Source: Cellulophaga sp. F20128
Lineage (GTDB): Bacteria; Bacteroidota; Bacteroidia; Flavobacteriales; Flavobacteriaceae
Direction: 5' to 3'
Assembly (NCBI RefSeq): GCF_023015805.1
Contig: NZ_JALKBA010000011.1
Span: 1-64,000, forward strand
Length of the DNA: 64,000 nucleotides
In this document: positions 8,101 to 15,705 of the stretch, piece after piece
How the letters are laid out: every line of letters starts with the position of its first letter
Position numbering within the stretch: position 1 is the stretch's first letter
Translations under genes and position numbers: made by a program
The notes under the pieces: model-generated
What the model was told of the DNA's origin: nothing
Databases searched by the model: none
What the model saw: only the letters and a program-made list of their open reading frames with translations

Positions 8101-10146
8101 TTTTGAAAATAGCTTCCCTTTACCATTTGTTATGGCTCCAGAAACGTTAAGGTTCCTTAGGTCGTAATTATTTAATTTAAATTGAGAAACAGTGGCTTCC
8201 AAAGTTGCGTTTAAGGCATTCAAATTTTTCCCGCTGCCCTTTGATTCTAACTCCATACTTAAAGCTCCTAATTGTGGATTGTTTAGAAGTTCGTTTAGCT
8301 TGTAGTTTTCTATGGCTAGATTGGCCTCATAAATTACTTTTTTTCCATTTCTTATATGGGCATCGAGTGTTGCAAGGCCCTGGGTTGTTGTTAGTTTTAC
8401 TTGGGTAGTTACCGCTGCAGTACCCCCTTTTCCGTTTCCTGCAAGCAAAACCTGTTCTGGCAATTGAATTCCTAAATCTTTTTCATTTACAAACTGAACT
8501 AAATCTGTTCTAGTGGTTTTTACAGAAAATGCGGGCAAATCAACATACAACTCATTTGGTTTTATGGGGTTTGTTAGAATTCCGTTGGCTGAAATTTGGG
8601 TAGATTTCCCCCAGTTTATTTCGGCTTGTGATACCGAAATGGAGTCTAAAGTCCCTAAAGCTTGTATACGTCCAGTTAGGTTGTTTTTACTTAATGTTTT
8701 TAGATATTTATTGTTTTTTAAGGCTGATTGAAACTTAAAAGCATCTGAAGTACTAATGTTAAACGAAGGTATGTTTAAAGTGAATTTAGTGGATTCAGGA
8801 GTTTTTAAGAATTGCGAAATACCGGAATAATTTAGCCTAGCATTACCGGTAATGGTATTGTCATTTAATTGCAAGTCTAAGACTGAAAGGGCTAATTCTT
8901 TGTTTGTAATCTTAAAGTTAAAAGATAATTTTTTTAAATCTATTCCTGAGATTTCCTGAAAACTAAACTGATTTAATGTAAAACCTGCACTCTCTTGTTC
9001 AAGGTATAGGTCAGATACTTTTAAAATGCTATTTTCAATAGAAATAGCTTTGGGATTAAAAATATTTTTTTGTGAGTGGGCATTTCCAACCTTGTATTGT
9101 ATAGTATTATTTTCTAAATTTAAACTTGCGATCCTAGCATGTATCTCAGGCCATTGAAAATTTGAAGCAACGCTATCAGCTGTATTTATTTTTGTTTCAG
9201 ATGGTTTACTCAAATTGTTTCCATCAGCCTCGGTATGTATAAGAATTTCGGAATTCTTAAGATGTAAAACATCCAGGTCTAGATTGTTTTTTTCAAGGTC
9301 AATTTGCGGAATTTCAGAATAAAAATCCTTGATATTGACCTTGGCTATGGTATGAGTAGCTTCTATTTTAATATAGGCTGTAACATTTTTAAGTGCAAAT
9401 TCTTCAATAGAAAATTTTGGTAGCGGCGAATCTGAATTGGTAGTGTCAATTACTTTTGTAGGTTTTTGAATCAATTTGATATCTGTGTCAGAAATTTCAA
9501 TTTCTGAGGCATTAAAAATAAGGTTTTCAATATTTATGGTGTCTAAATTCGCTTTTAACTGTCCAATTTTAAACTTAGAATCAATGCCAGCTACTTCATC
9601 ATTAAAATCGATCGTAAAATCGTTTAGTTTTAGGTTCTTTAAAAAAATATGTAAAGGTTTAGTTATACTGTCTTTTGGAAGAGTTTCAGTTGAATCTGTG
9701 CTGGCAAAAGCATCTATTAAAAACTGAAAATTATAACCTGAAATACTATCTTTTCTAATAATATTTGCTCGTAAACCGCTCCAATCTAAATCATCAATCC
9801 CAAGTGCATCTCCTTTGATTATTTTTAGCAGTGGAATATTAGCTTCTAAGGATTTGGAATACAATAAAGTATCTTTGTTTTTATCTGCTAAAAAGAGTCC
9901 GTTTAGTTTTAAATTTCCATCAAAAGTTATAAATAACTTATCAATATTAACTTTGGTATTTGTTTTGTTAGAAACATAAGAAACCGCTTTGTTAACGATG
10001 ATTCTTTGTCCCCAAGGACTTCGTAAAAAAGCGATGAGCAATATCAGAAAAAATAAAAAACCAAAAAGCACACGCACTAGTCGACGCATAAAGCGAAACT
10101 TTCGTTTTTTTATTGTTTTATCTTGTATGTTTCTGTTTGTATTCAA
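5104..10146 (-). CDS. tamB: Translocation and assembly module protein TamB
   Basis: A very long (1680 aa) protein with a basic N-terminus and one membrane anchor near residues 25-45. It is followed by a huge repetitive beta-rich region (AsmA/TamB-like, periplasm-spanning) and a C-terminal DUF490/TamB domain, roughly the last 400 residues. The domain shows family phrases such as the A-S-G-Q-G-D-L motif and G-N-Y-E-I-A-S-G-H-Y. TamB-type proteins form a hydrophobic groove bridging inner and outer membranes, and are linked to phospholipid transport and outer-membrane protein insertion. The adjacent tamL (2-bp gap) supports the call. The bacteroidete form is longer than E. coli TamB (about 1260 aa). 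Confidence 0.9.
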   Translation of the reverse strand: MNTNRNIQDKTIKKRKFRFMRRLVRVLFGFLFFLILLIAFLRSPWGQRIIVNKAVSYVSNKTNTKVNIDKLFITFDGNLKLNGLFLADKNKDTLLYSKSLEANIPLLKIIKGDALGIDDLDWSGLRANIIRKDSISGYNFQFLIDAFASTDSTETLPKDSITKPLHIFLKNLKLNDFTIDFNDEVAGIDSKFKIGQLKANLDTINIENLIFNASEIEISDTDIKLIQKPTKVIDTTNSDSPLPKFSIEEFALKNVTAYIKIEATHTIAKVNIKDFYSEIPQIDLEKNNLDLDVLHLKNSEILIHTEADGNNLSKPSETKINTADSVASNFQWPEIHARIASLNLENNTIQYKVGNAHSQKNIFNPKAISIENSILKVSDLYLEQESAGFTLNQFSFQEISGIDLKKLSFNFKITNKELALSVLDLQLNDNTITGNARLNYSGISQFLKTPESTKFTLNIPSFNISTSDAFKFQSALKNNKYLKTLSKNNLTGRIQALGTLDSISVSQAEINWGKSTQISANGILTNPIKPNELYVDLPAFSVKTTRTDLVQFVNEKDLGIQLPEQVLLAGNGKGGTAAVTTQVKLTTTQGLATLDAHIRNGKKVIYEANLAIENYKLNELLNNPQLGALSMELESKGSGKNLNALNATLEATVSQFKLNNYDLRNLNVSGAITNGKGKLFSKYKDENINLNLNGSVLLDSIATEINTELDIVGANLQGLGLLTKAVKTGMKISANFKGNTEAFDADATIDDGVLVYENRTYLLGDFNALAHVTKDTTAFSLKNKMIELQLNSNANPQSFSTSLQRHIVSYFYRDKTVPDTLTNPVNLVLKGKISQSPLLNDVFLANVNDLDTINIAIDFHERARKLNAYITAPHINYAGNELDSLTFKMDTDTTNFNFNFGFKNFTAGPINIPSTKIIGIQTNNELSLSFVGNLDGDKILNVKADITGNRERLVFKVLPDDIIFNKSSWHVPPTNEVVITEGNIEFNNFVFSKQNQSVELTNKLANNTKEHAALVFKNYNINELFYYLNPKIKLASGILNTAFVLEEPFEDPRITANLKIEQFEVLKTKLGTLDFTTKLGANNTYDLNASLKGGAINLDVSGDYRASGTESNLNLDVALHAFKMEALNNFSFGELKEGKGTLSGQFNVKGSTANPQYKGQLNFNEASFNIAKLNTGFTLVQETLEIDNSGLTMSDFTIHDEAKNPLVFSGNIGTESFSNPSFNLTLKANNFQVLNASKEENNLMYGKATFDANGKLTGDLNLPKLDAKLALGSKTNITYVLPTDVANIENRDGVVYFVNRENPDAILTQTEEKSALIKGFDISTAIKIPKDAIVTVIIDEATGDNFSASGQGDLIFTMAPNGIINLVGNYEIASGHYELNLYNLVNRKFSLAKGSNISWAGDPFDAKLEVRAIYNVETSASSLMASQISGTDTSVQNKYEEVLPFLVYLNVNGELLQPNISFSLDMPEDKQGAIGGQVYSRMQEVNQQEGELNQQVFSLLVLNRFYSNTSSDGSSGGFETLARNNLNDAISDQLNSISNKALGKTGIQLDLGIDSYTDYQGDTPTDRTQLEIAAQKKLFDDRLIVRVGSEVDIQGESNTTSETAPIIGNVALEYILTKDGRYRLKGFRKNEFENVIDGQTIVSGIALIFTQEFNQFSELWDAIFRKQKETKEIKETKNNN

Positions 10147-10329
10147 ATCTAAATATGAAGTAGTAAATTTATTACAATTGGATATATTTATATCAGTATA
10201 CTACTTTAAATTTTAAAGCTATGACATTGGAGAAATAATTTTTAACTCGTTTGCTTTTTTAACTTAATTTTTCAATTTTCAGTAGTAATGGAGTAGCCGT
10301 TTAAATACCTTTCTTTATATTTTATTGAG

Positions 10330-10337
10330 TATTTTTG
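10330..10337 (+). promoter_or_regulatory. Possible -7 element for the nitroreductase gene
   Basis: The octamer tatttttg fits the Bacteroidota -7 consensus TAnnTTTG and lies 83 bases before the start codon at 10421. A clear -33 TTTG at the right distance was not found, so the call rests on the -7 box and its position in the divergent tamB/nitroreductase gap. Confidence 0.4.
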
Positions 10338-10420
10338 CAACCACTAGCCGTATTGCAGGTTTAAATAAGCAGTTGAGCGCTTCGAAAAGAATACTTATTT
10401 TAATAAAGCTGATGAATTAG

Positions 10421-11053
10421 ATGGATATTGTAAAAAAATTAGAATGGCGGTATGCGGTAAAAAAGTTTAATCCAGAGCGTACGCTATCAAAACAAAAAAT
10501 AGAAGTTTTAAAACAGGCTTTTAATTTAACGGCGACCTCATACGGTTTACAACCTATTAAGTTAATTGTATTGAAAAATAAATCGCTACAAGAAAAATTA
10601 ACCGCCCATTCATACCAGCAGCAACAAGTGACACAGGCATCGCATCTATTAATTTTGTGCAGAGAAAAAGAAATTAATGCCACCTATATCTTTAATTATT
10701 TTAAAAGAATACAAGAGGTAAGAGGTACAAGTTCAGAAATACTGGATCCGTTTAAAGCGGAAATGGTCCGTAATTTTGAAATGAAAACTACAGAGGAAAT
10801 CGCGCAATGGGCCATTAATCAAGCGTATTTGATTCTCGGTAATTTACTGACGGTTTGTGCAATTGAAGAAATAGATGCTTGCCCAATGGAAGGTTTTGAT
10901 CCCTTTGGATACGACAAACTTTTGGATTTGGATTCGAAAGGATTGGCGTCTGTTTTAGTCTTGCCCATAGGGTATAGGGCAGTAGACGACTTATTTTCTG
11001 GTTTTAAAAAAGTGCGAAAAGACACCGAAGATTGCATTGTAGAAATAGAGTAA
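10421..11053 (+). CDS. NAD(P)H-dependent nitroreductase family protein
   Basis: A 210-residue flavoprotein of the NfsB/YfkO nitroreductase family. The N-terminal K-L-E-W-R-Y-A-V-K-K-F-N-P motif contributes the Arg/Lys residues that hold the FMN phosphate. The S-Y-G-L-Q-P motif near residue 40 and the C-terminal C-P-M-E-G-F-D motif are standard. Family members reduce nitroaromatics, quinones or flavins, and the physiological substrate is not predictable. It is followed after 88 bp by the DegT-type aminotransferase on the same strand, which may be cotranscribed. Confidence 0.88.
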   Translation: MDIVKKLEWRYAVKKFNPERTLSKQKIEVLKQAFNLTATSYGLQPIKLIVLKNKSLQEKLTAHSYQQQQVTQASHLLILCREKEINATYIFNYFKRIQEVRGTSSEILDPFKAEMVRNFEMKTTEEIAQWAINQAYLILGNLLTVCAIEEIDACPMEGFDPFGYDKLLDLDSKGLASVLVLPIGYRAVDDLFSGFKKVRKDTEDCIVEIE

Positions 11054-11141
11054 AAGTTACTAACTTTACAAGCTGAAAATTGTTAGCTAGGAATACCTTG
11101 CGTATTGCCAAACAGATTTAAGAACAAGTAAACTAAAATAT

Positions 11142-12335
11142 ATGCCAGGATTTGAATTTTTTGGAGAAAAGGAAAGAGCAGAGGTACAAGATGTACTAGA
11201 CTCAGGTGTTTTAATGCGTTACGGATTTGATGGCGTACGGAACAACAACTGGAAAGCGTTAGAATTAGAAGAGGCCTTGACCAAGAGAATGGGGGTAAAC
11301 CACGCCCAATTGGTAAGTAGTGGTACGGCTGCATTAACTGTGGCTTTGGCCAGCGCCGGAATTGGTGCAGGGGATGAAGTTATCATGCCAACTTTTACTT
11401 TTGTAGCCAGCTTTGAAGCTATTTTATCTGTGGGAGCAGTTCCCGTTTTAGTCGATGTAGATGATACCCTTACCTTGGACCCGGTTGCAGTTGCAAATGC
11501 GGTTAACGCAAAAACAAAGGCGGTAATGCCCGTTCATATGTGTGGTTCTATGGCTAATTTAAGAGCTTTAAAGACTATTTGCGATAAGAATAACCTTATT
11601 CTATTAGAAGATGCTTGTCAGGCTATAGGAGGCACTTATGAAGGGAAACCACTAGGGAGCTATGGTGATTTGGGTTGTTTTTCCTTTGATTATGTAAAAA
11701 CAATTACTTGTGGTGAAGGTGGTGCTGTAATTACCAATAATGAGACCTTTTATAAAAATGCAGATCATTATTCTGACCACGGTCACGATCATATAGGAAA
11801 AGATAGGGGAGCGGAAGATCATCCATTTTTAGGGTATAATTATAGAATATCTGAATTACATGCGGCGGTTGGTCTAGCGCAAATAGGGCGTTTGGATGAA
11901 TTTATTGCCATTCAGAAAAAAACGTATACCGTATTGCGTACGGCTTTAGAGGCTATTCCAGAGGTTACTTATAGAACCGTTCCAGAGGGAGGGGAAGAGA
12001 ATTATTCATTCCTTACTATTTTCTTACCTACGGAAGAGTTAACTAGAAAAGCCCATAAAGCATTAGGAGAAGCAGGTGTTGATGCTTGTTTTTACTGGTA
12101 TGATAACAATTGGCATTATTACAGAAAATGGTCACACCTAACAAATTTGACGTCTTTGGGTAAAGTGCCTAATGAAGTAAAAGAACAAATGCCAGATTAT
12201 AGCAAAGCTGATTTTTCTAAATCCGATCAATGGGTAGGACGTACCATCTCTTGTTTGATCAAGTTAGGATGGACGGACGAGGAAGTAAAGAATAGAGCTG
12301 TAAAAATGGCGGAAGCAATTAAGTCTATTTTATAG
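11142..12335 (+). CDS. DegT/DnrJ/EryC1/StrS-family aminotransferase
   Basis: A 397-residue PLP enzyme. Visible family features are S-S-G-T-A-A-L near residue 60, the T-F-T-F-V-A-S motif near 86, E-D-A-C-Q-A near 157, and S-F-D-Y-V-K-T-I-T-C-G-E-G-G with the PLP Lys at about 186. Members transaminate keto-sugars for cell-surface polysaccharides or rare sugars. Here the gene is not in a polysaccharide cluster; its neighbours are a nitroreductase and the convergent ribB. Substrate is therefore unknown. It ends before a strong bidirectional terminator. Confidence 0.9.
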   Translation: MPGFEFFGEKERAEVQDVLDSGVLMRYGFDGVRNNNWKALELEEALTKRMGVNHAQLVSSGTAALTVALASAGIGAGDEVIMPTFTFVASFEAILSVGAVPVLVDVDDTLTLDPVAVANAVNAKTKAVMPVHMCGSMANLRALKTICDKNNLILLEDACQAIGGTYEGKPLGSYGDLGCFSFDYVKTITCGEGGAVITNNETFYKNADHYSDHGHDHIGKDRGAEDHPFLGYNYRISELHAAVGLAQIGRLDEFIAIQKKTYTVLRTALEAIPEVTYRTVPEGGEENYSFLTIFLPTEELTRKAHKALGEAGVDACFYWYDNNWHYYRKWSHLTNLTSLGKVPNEVKEQMPDYSKADFSKSDQWVGRTISCLIKLGWTDEEVKNRAVKMAEAIKSIL

Positions 12336-12354
12336 TTGCATAGGTTAAATAAAA

Positions 12355-12390
12355 AAAGCCCTTAAAACTTAGTTTTAAGGGCTTTTTTTT
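12355..12390. terminator. Bidirectional terminator between aminotransferase and ribB
   Basis: Perfect 14-bp arms (12355-12368 and 12372-12385) with a 3-base loop, A-run before and T-run after (12383-12390). It lies between the two convergent genes, so it can serve both strands. Confidence 0.9.
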
Positions 12391-12407
12391 AGGTCTTAAT
12401 CGCTGTT

Positions 12408-13538
12408 TTAGTACTTAATATACTCAACAATTTCTAAACCATACCCAACAATACCAACGCGTCTTGCCTGGGTTGTATTGGTTAATAATTTTATCTTACT
12501 AATATTTAGATCGTGCAATATTTGTGCTCCTACACCAAAATCTTTGGTGTCCATATCTATTTTTGGGGCTTTAAAAATACCTTCTCTTTGCAACTCTTTA
12601 AGCTGAGATAACCTGTTAAGTAAGTTTAAAGATTGTGATTCCTGATTGATAAATACAAAGGCACCTTTGCCTTCGTCGTTTATCGCGGCGAACATATCTT
12701 CTAATTTTTTATCTGGATTATTGGTTAATGTACCTAGAATATCATTGTTGATTAAAGTGGAGTTAATCCGAGTAAGGATTTTTTCGTCAGAATTCCAGTT
12801 CCCTTTGGTCAGTGCAATATGTACTTGGTTATTGGTAGTTTGTTGGTAGGCGTGTAACCTAAACTCTCCAAAACGGGTTTTAATAGGGAAGTCCTCTTTT
12901 TTTACAATAAGACTGTCGTGATCCATTCTATAGGCAATGAGCGATTCTATAGAAACTATTTTAAGGTCAAATTTCTCAGCAACCTTCATCAGTTGTGGTA
13001 AACGTGCCATAGAACCGTCATCATTCATGATTTCTACAATCACTCCTGCAGGTTGGAACCCCGCCAAGCGTGCAAAATCTATGGCAGCTTCTGTATGGCC
13101 AGTTCGTCTTAAAACACCACCTTCTTTAGCTACTAAAGGGAAAATATGTCCGGGACGAGCCAAATCTTGGGGTTTAATATCAGTTTGTGTAAAGGCACGT
13201 ACCGTTTTTGCACGGTCTGATGCCGAAATACCAGTGGTTACACCATTTCCTCGTAAATCTACAGAAACAGTAAAAGCCGTCTCTAAGGGATCTGTATTGT
13301 TGGATACCATCATGTGCAATCCTAGCTCTTTACATCGCCCTTCTGTGAGGGGTGCGCAAATAAGCCCTTTGCCATAGGTTGCCATAAAATTGATCATTTC
13401 TGGTGTAACGGCTTCTGCGGCAGCTAAAAAGTCACCTTCATTTTCCCTATCTTCATCATCAACTACAATAATAACTTTTCCTTTGCGGATGTCTTCTATT
13501 GCTTCTTCTATTGAATTAAGGTGTATTTTACTTTCCAT
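12408..13538 (-). CDS. ribB: 3,4-dihydroxy-2-butanone-4-phosphate synthase with degenerate GTP cyclohydrolase II domain
   Basis: 376 residues. The N-terminal half (1-205) is a good RibB domain, with D-D-E-D-R-E-N-E-G-D near residue 27 and R-R-T-G-H-T-E-A near 145. It makes the four-carbon riboflavin precursor from ribulose 5-phosphate. The C-terminal half aligns to RibA, but the zinc/catalytic block normally R-x-H-S-E-C-L-T-G-D is replaced by R-I-N-S-T-L-I-N-N-D. The Cys ligands are missing, so GTP cyclohydrolase II activity is unlikely. The start overlaps the stop of the lptF/G gene by one base (TAATG), indicating translational coupling. A separate functional RibA is expected elsewhere. Confidence 0.9.
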   Translation of the reverse strand: MESKIHLNSIEEAIEDIRKGKVIIVVDDEDRENEGDFLAAAEAVTPEMINFMATYGKGLICAPLTEGRCKELGLHMMVSNNTDPLETAFTVSVDLRGNGVTTGISASDRAKTVRAFTQTDIKPQDLARPGHIFPLVAKEGGVLRRTGHTEAAIDFARLAGFQPAGVIVEIMNDDGSMARLPQLMKVAEKFDLKIVSIESLIAYRMDHDSLIVKKEDFPIKTRFGEFRLHAYQQTTNNQVHIALTKGNWNSDEKILTRINSTLINNDILGTLTNNPDKKLEDMFAAINDEGKGAFVFINQESQSLNLLNRLSQLKELQREGIFKAPKIDMDTKDFGVGAQILHDLNISKIKLLTNTTQARRVGIVGYGLEIVEYIKY

Positions 13539-15049
13539 TAATCAGTCTTCTTGGGTTTCTTTTTAAACTTATTTACATAAACATCTATGATACTGCCAAA
13601 AGTAACCAATCCTTTATCATTTGTTGCCCGTAAGGTTAAAAATATACCTAGCGGAAGCATAACTAAGGTTGGGAGCCAAGCGCCAATTACGGGTGATATT
13701 TTACCCACTTTAGCTGAATTGTTTACAAAAACACCTAAAAAGTAATAGGTTAAGAATAAAAGTATGGCAATGACCATTGGTAAACCCAACCCACCCTTTC
13801 TAATTATAGCACCAAGTGGTGCACCTACAAAAAAGAGAACAATACAGGAGAAAGCTAAGGCATATTTGTTATGTAAAGATAAAATATGAATGTTGTAGCG
13901 TTGGTACTTGATTTCTATTTCTTTTTTTCGAGCACCTATAGAGTTTAGCACATTGGTAGTGGCACTGTGCGCATTATTTAAGATTTGTTCTTGTGATTGC
14001 TCATCATAGTATGCTAAGATGTTGTTGGCGAGCGTAGTGGAGTCCTTTGTTTTTTCTGGAGTAACCAACTCTTCAGTCTGGTGCACGTTGGTTGTTCTCT
14101 TTACCTTTTCAATAACCTTTAATACTGCTTTTGATGCGTTAATTTCTGGTTTAAAAGCACCGGCACGCAATGATATATTTTTTGAAAAAGCCTTTATGTT
14201 TTTTAAATTGTCTTTTCTTATAGAATCAATATCCTTTACAAGCCGAGATACATTTTTCATTTTATCTGTATCTATTTTTCGGTCTTCTTCCAAATCCTGA
14301 TCCTCCAAAGTAGATAGGGCTATATTTATAATATATTCATCAAAATTAGCCTTAGCAAAGGGGTGTAACTTTTTTTTAAGGGCACTTTTGGGTTGTACAT
14401 CTTTATAATAATTGCCATCCTTTAAAACCAGTTGTACAATAGGGGATTCCTTGCTGCTAATTAACTCCCCGGTTTTTGCCTTAATAACAACATTGCTAAT
14501 GGCGCCAGTTTCTTTTTGGTGTATGATAACTTTTTCCAGAAAACGATCATTTTCACCAAACTTTTTGTCCACCTTAATATTCATTCCTTCAAAATCACTA
14601 AACACACCTTCCGTAATTACAGCTGCCGGCTTTACTCTTCCTATATTCTGTTTTAGATTGTAAACCTTAAAGGCAGCGGCAGGTGCCACGTTATTCGCAA
14701 AAAAGAAGGCAACCAAACCCAAGAACAATACAAAAACGATAAGGGTACGCATAGCCCGTTGTAAGGAGATTCCAGAGGCTTTCATGGCTGCAAATTCATA
14801 ATTCTCTGCAAGCGTACCAAAAGTTAAAATAGAGGAGAGTACAACGGTAAGTGGCAATACTTTATCGATTAGGCTTGGCATAAAGTAAAAAATAAACTTG
14901 CCAATAATCACAAGGTCTAAACCTTTGCCTGCTAAATCACCAATATAAAGCCAAATGGTTTGGAATATAAATATTACCATCAAGATGGCAAACGAACTTA
15001 AAAAGTTAGAGAGAAATTTGCCTAAAATGTAGCGATCTAGTAGTTTCAA
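13538..15049 (-). CDS. LptF/LptG-family permease
   Basis: A 503-residue protein with membrane helices at the N-terminus (three, within residues 1-120) and at the C-terminus (three, within about 390-480), enclosing a large periplasmic domain. This is the YjgP/YjgQ (LptF/G) topology. The N-terminal L-D-R-Y-I-L-G-K-F-L start and the A-M-K-A-S-G-I-S motif (near residue 89) are typical. It would work with an LptB-type ATPase in lipopolysaccharide export from the inner membrane. It is placed in the operon tpx-dgkA-ftsK-lolA-lptF/G-ribB. The periplasmic domain has a long charged insert of about 100 residues (roughly 255-365). Confidence 0.88.
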   Translation of the reverse strand: MKLLDRYILGKFLSNFLSSFAILMVIFIFQTIWLYIGDLAGKGLDLVIIGKFIFYFMPSLIDKVLPLTVVLSSILTFGTLAENYEFAAMKASGISLQRAMRTLIVFVLFLGLVAFFFANNVAPAAAFKVYNLKQNIGRVKPAAVITEGVFSDFEGMNIKVDKKFGENDRFLEKVIIHQKETGAISNVVIKAKTGELISSKESPIVQLVLKDGNYYKDVQPKSALKKKLHPFAKANFDEYIINIALSTLEDQDLEEDRKIDTDKMKNVSRLVKDIDSIRKDNLKNIKAFSKNISLRAGAFKPEINASKAVLKVIEKVKRTTNVHQTEELVTPEKTKDSTTLANNILAYYDEQSQEQILNNAHSATTNVLNSIGARKKEIEIKYQRYNIHILSLHNKYALAFSCIVLFFVGAPLGAIIRKGGLGLPMVIAILLFLTYYFLGVFVNNSAKVGKISPVIGAWLPTLVMLPLGIFLTLRATNDKGLVTFGSIIDVYVNKFKKKPKKTD

Positions 15050-15053
15050 TGGC

Positions 15054-15695
15054 TTAGTTTCTTATGATGTAGTACCCACTATCTTCGTACTTTTTAACGT
15101 CAAAAGTAAATAAGCTTTTTGATAAAGTTTGATTTGTTTTAAAAGAATTAACAGTAATAGTGGTTTTCGTCCCATTTTTACCGGTTTCTATAAGGTTGTA
15201 AATGTGCTTTGTTTCAATATCAATTCCTAAAAGTCTGGATTTTATTTCAGAATTAGAGTCAATTGGTGTTAAACGTACATACTGGATTTTTCTACCATTC
15301 ATATTTTGAAGAATATCCCAATCATAAGAATGTCCATGTTTGTAAAAGGTCAACATTTTAGACGGTGTTATAGCATTGTCATCGTCCGACTTTTCTTCTA
15401 TGGTTACTTCTTCATTGTCTGGTACAATAGTATATACTTTTTTACCGTCAAACAATTGCTTGGAGCCTAAATAATTAAAAAGATACTTTTCTCCTTGTAA
15501 GGTTACATCACCTCTTGTTTCTCTATTGATATTAGCATCGCTGTTGTTCAAAGAGTGTTTAAAGTCAACAAAAATATTATCGTAGCTATTTACTTTTTGA
15601 TACACCTCATCTAATAAGGCCTTAGCCTTAGCGGAATTTTGTCCTAACGTCACGTTTGCCATCAAAATAAATAATAAAACCCCTAATTTTTTCAT
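15054..15695 (-). CDS. lolA: LolA-like outer-membrane lipoprotein carrier protein
   Basis: I take the ATG at 15693-15695, which gives a clean signal peptide (M-K-K-L-G-V-L-L-F to T-L-G-Q) and about 213 residues. A longer frame from 15731 would overlap ftsK by 26 bases and add a polar leader before the signal. The mature part fits LolA: an early D-F-K-H-S motif, a G-D-V-T-L-Q-G-E-K-Y-L-F strand pair, and a K-M-L-T-F-Y region. It is a periplasmic carrier that moves lipoproteins from the inner to the outer membrane. It sits between ftsK and lptF/G with a 4-bp gap to the latter. Confidence 0.88.
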   Translation of the reverse strand: MKKLGVLLFILMANVTLGQNSAKAKALLDEVYQKVNSYDNIFVDFKHSLNNSDANINRETRGDVTLQGEKYLFNYLGSKQLFDGKKVYTIVPDNEEVTIEEKSDDDNAITPSKMLTFYKHGHSYDWDILQNMNGRKIQYVRLTPIDSNSEIKSRLLGIDIETKHIYNLIETGKNGTKTTITVNSFKTNQTLSKSLFTFDVKKYEDSGYYIIRN

Positions 15696-15705
15696 TGGTA
15701 TGGTA

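Noticed and set aside
13538-13538. Possible frameshift explanation for the missing RibA motif in the ribB gene
   Set aside because: The reading frame is continuous and the rest of the RibA domain aligns, so the change is substitution, not frameshift.
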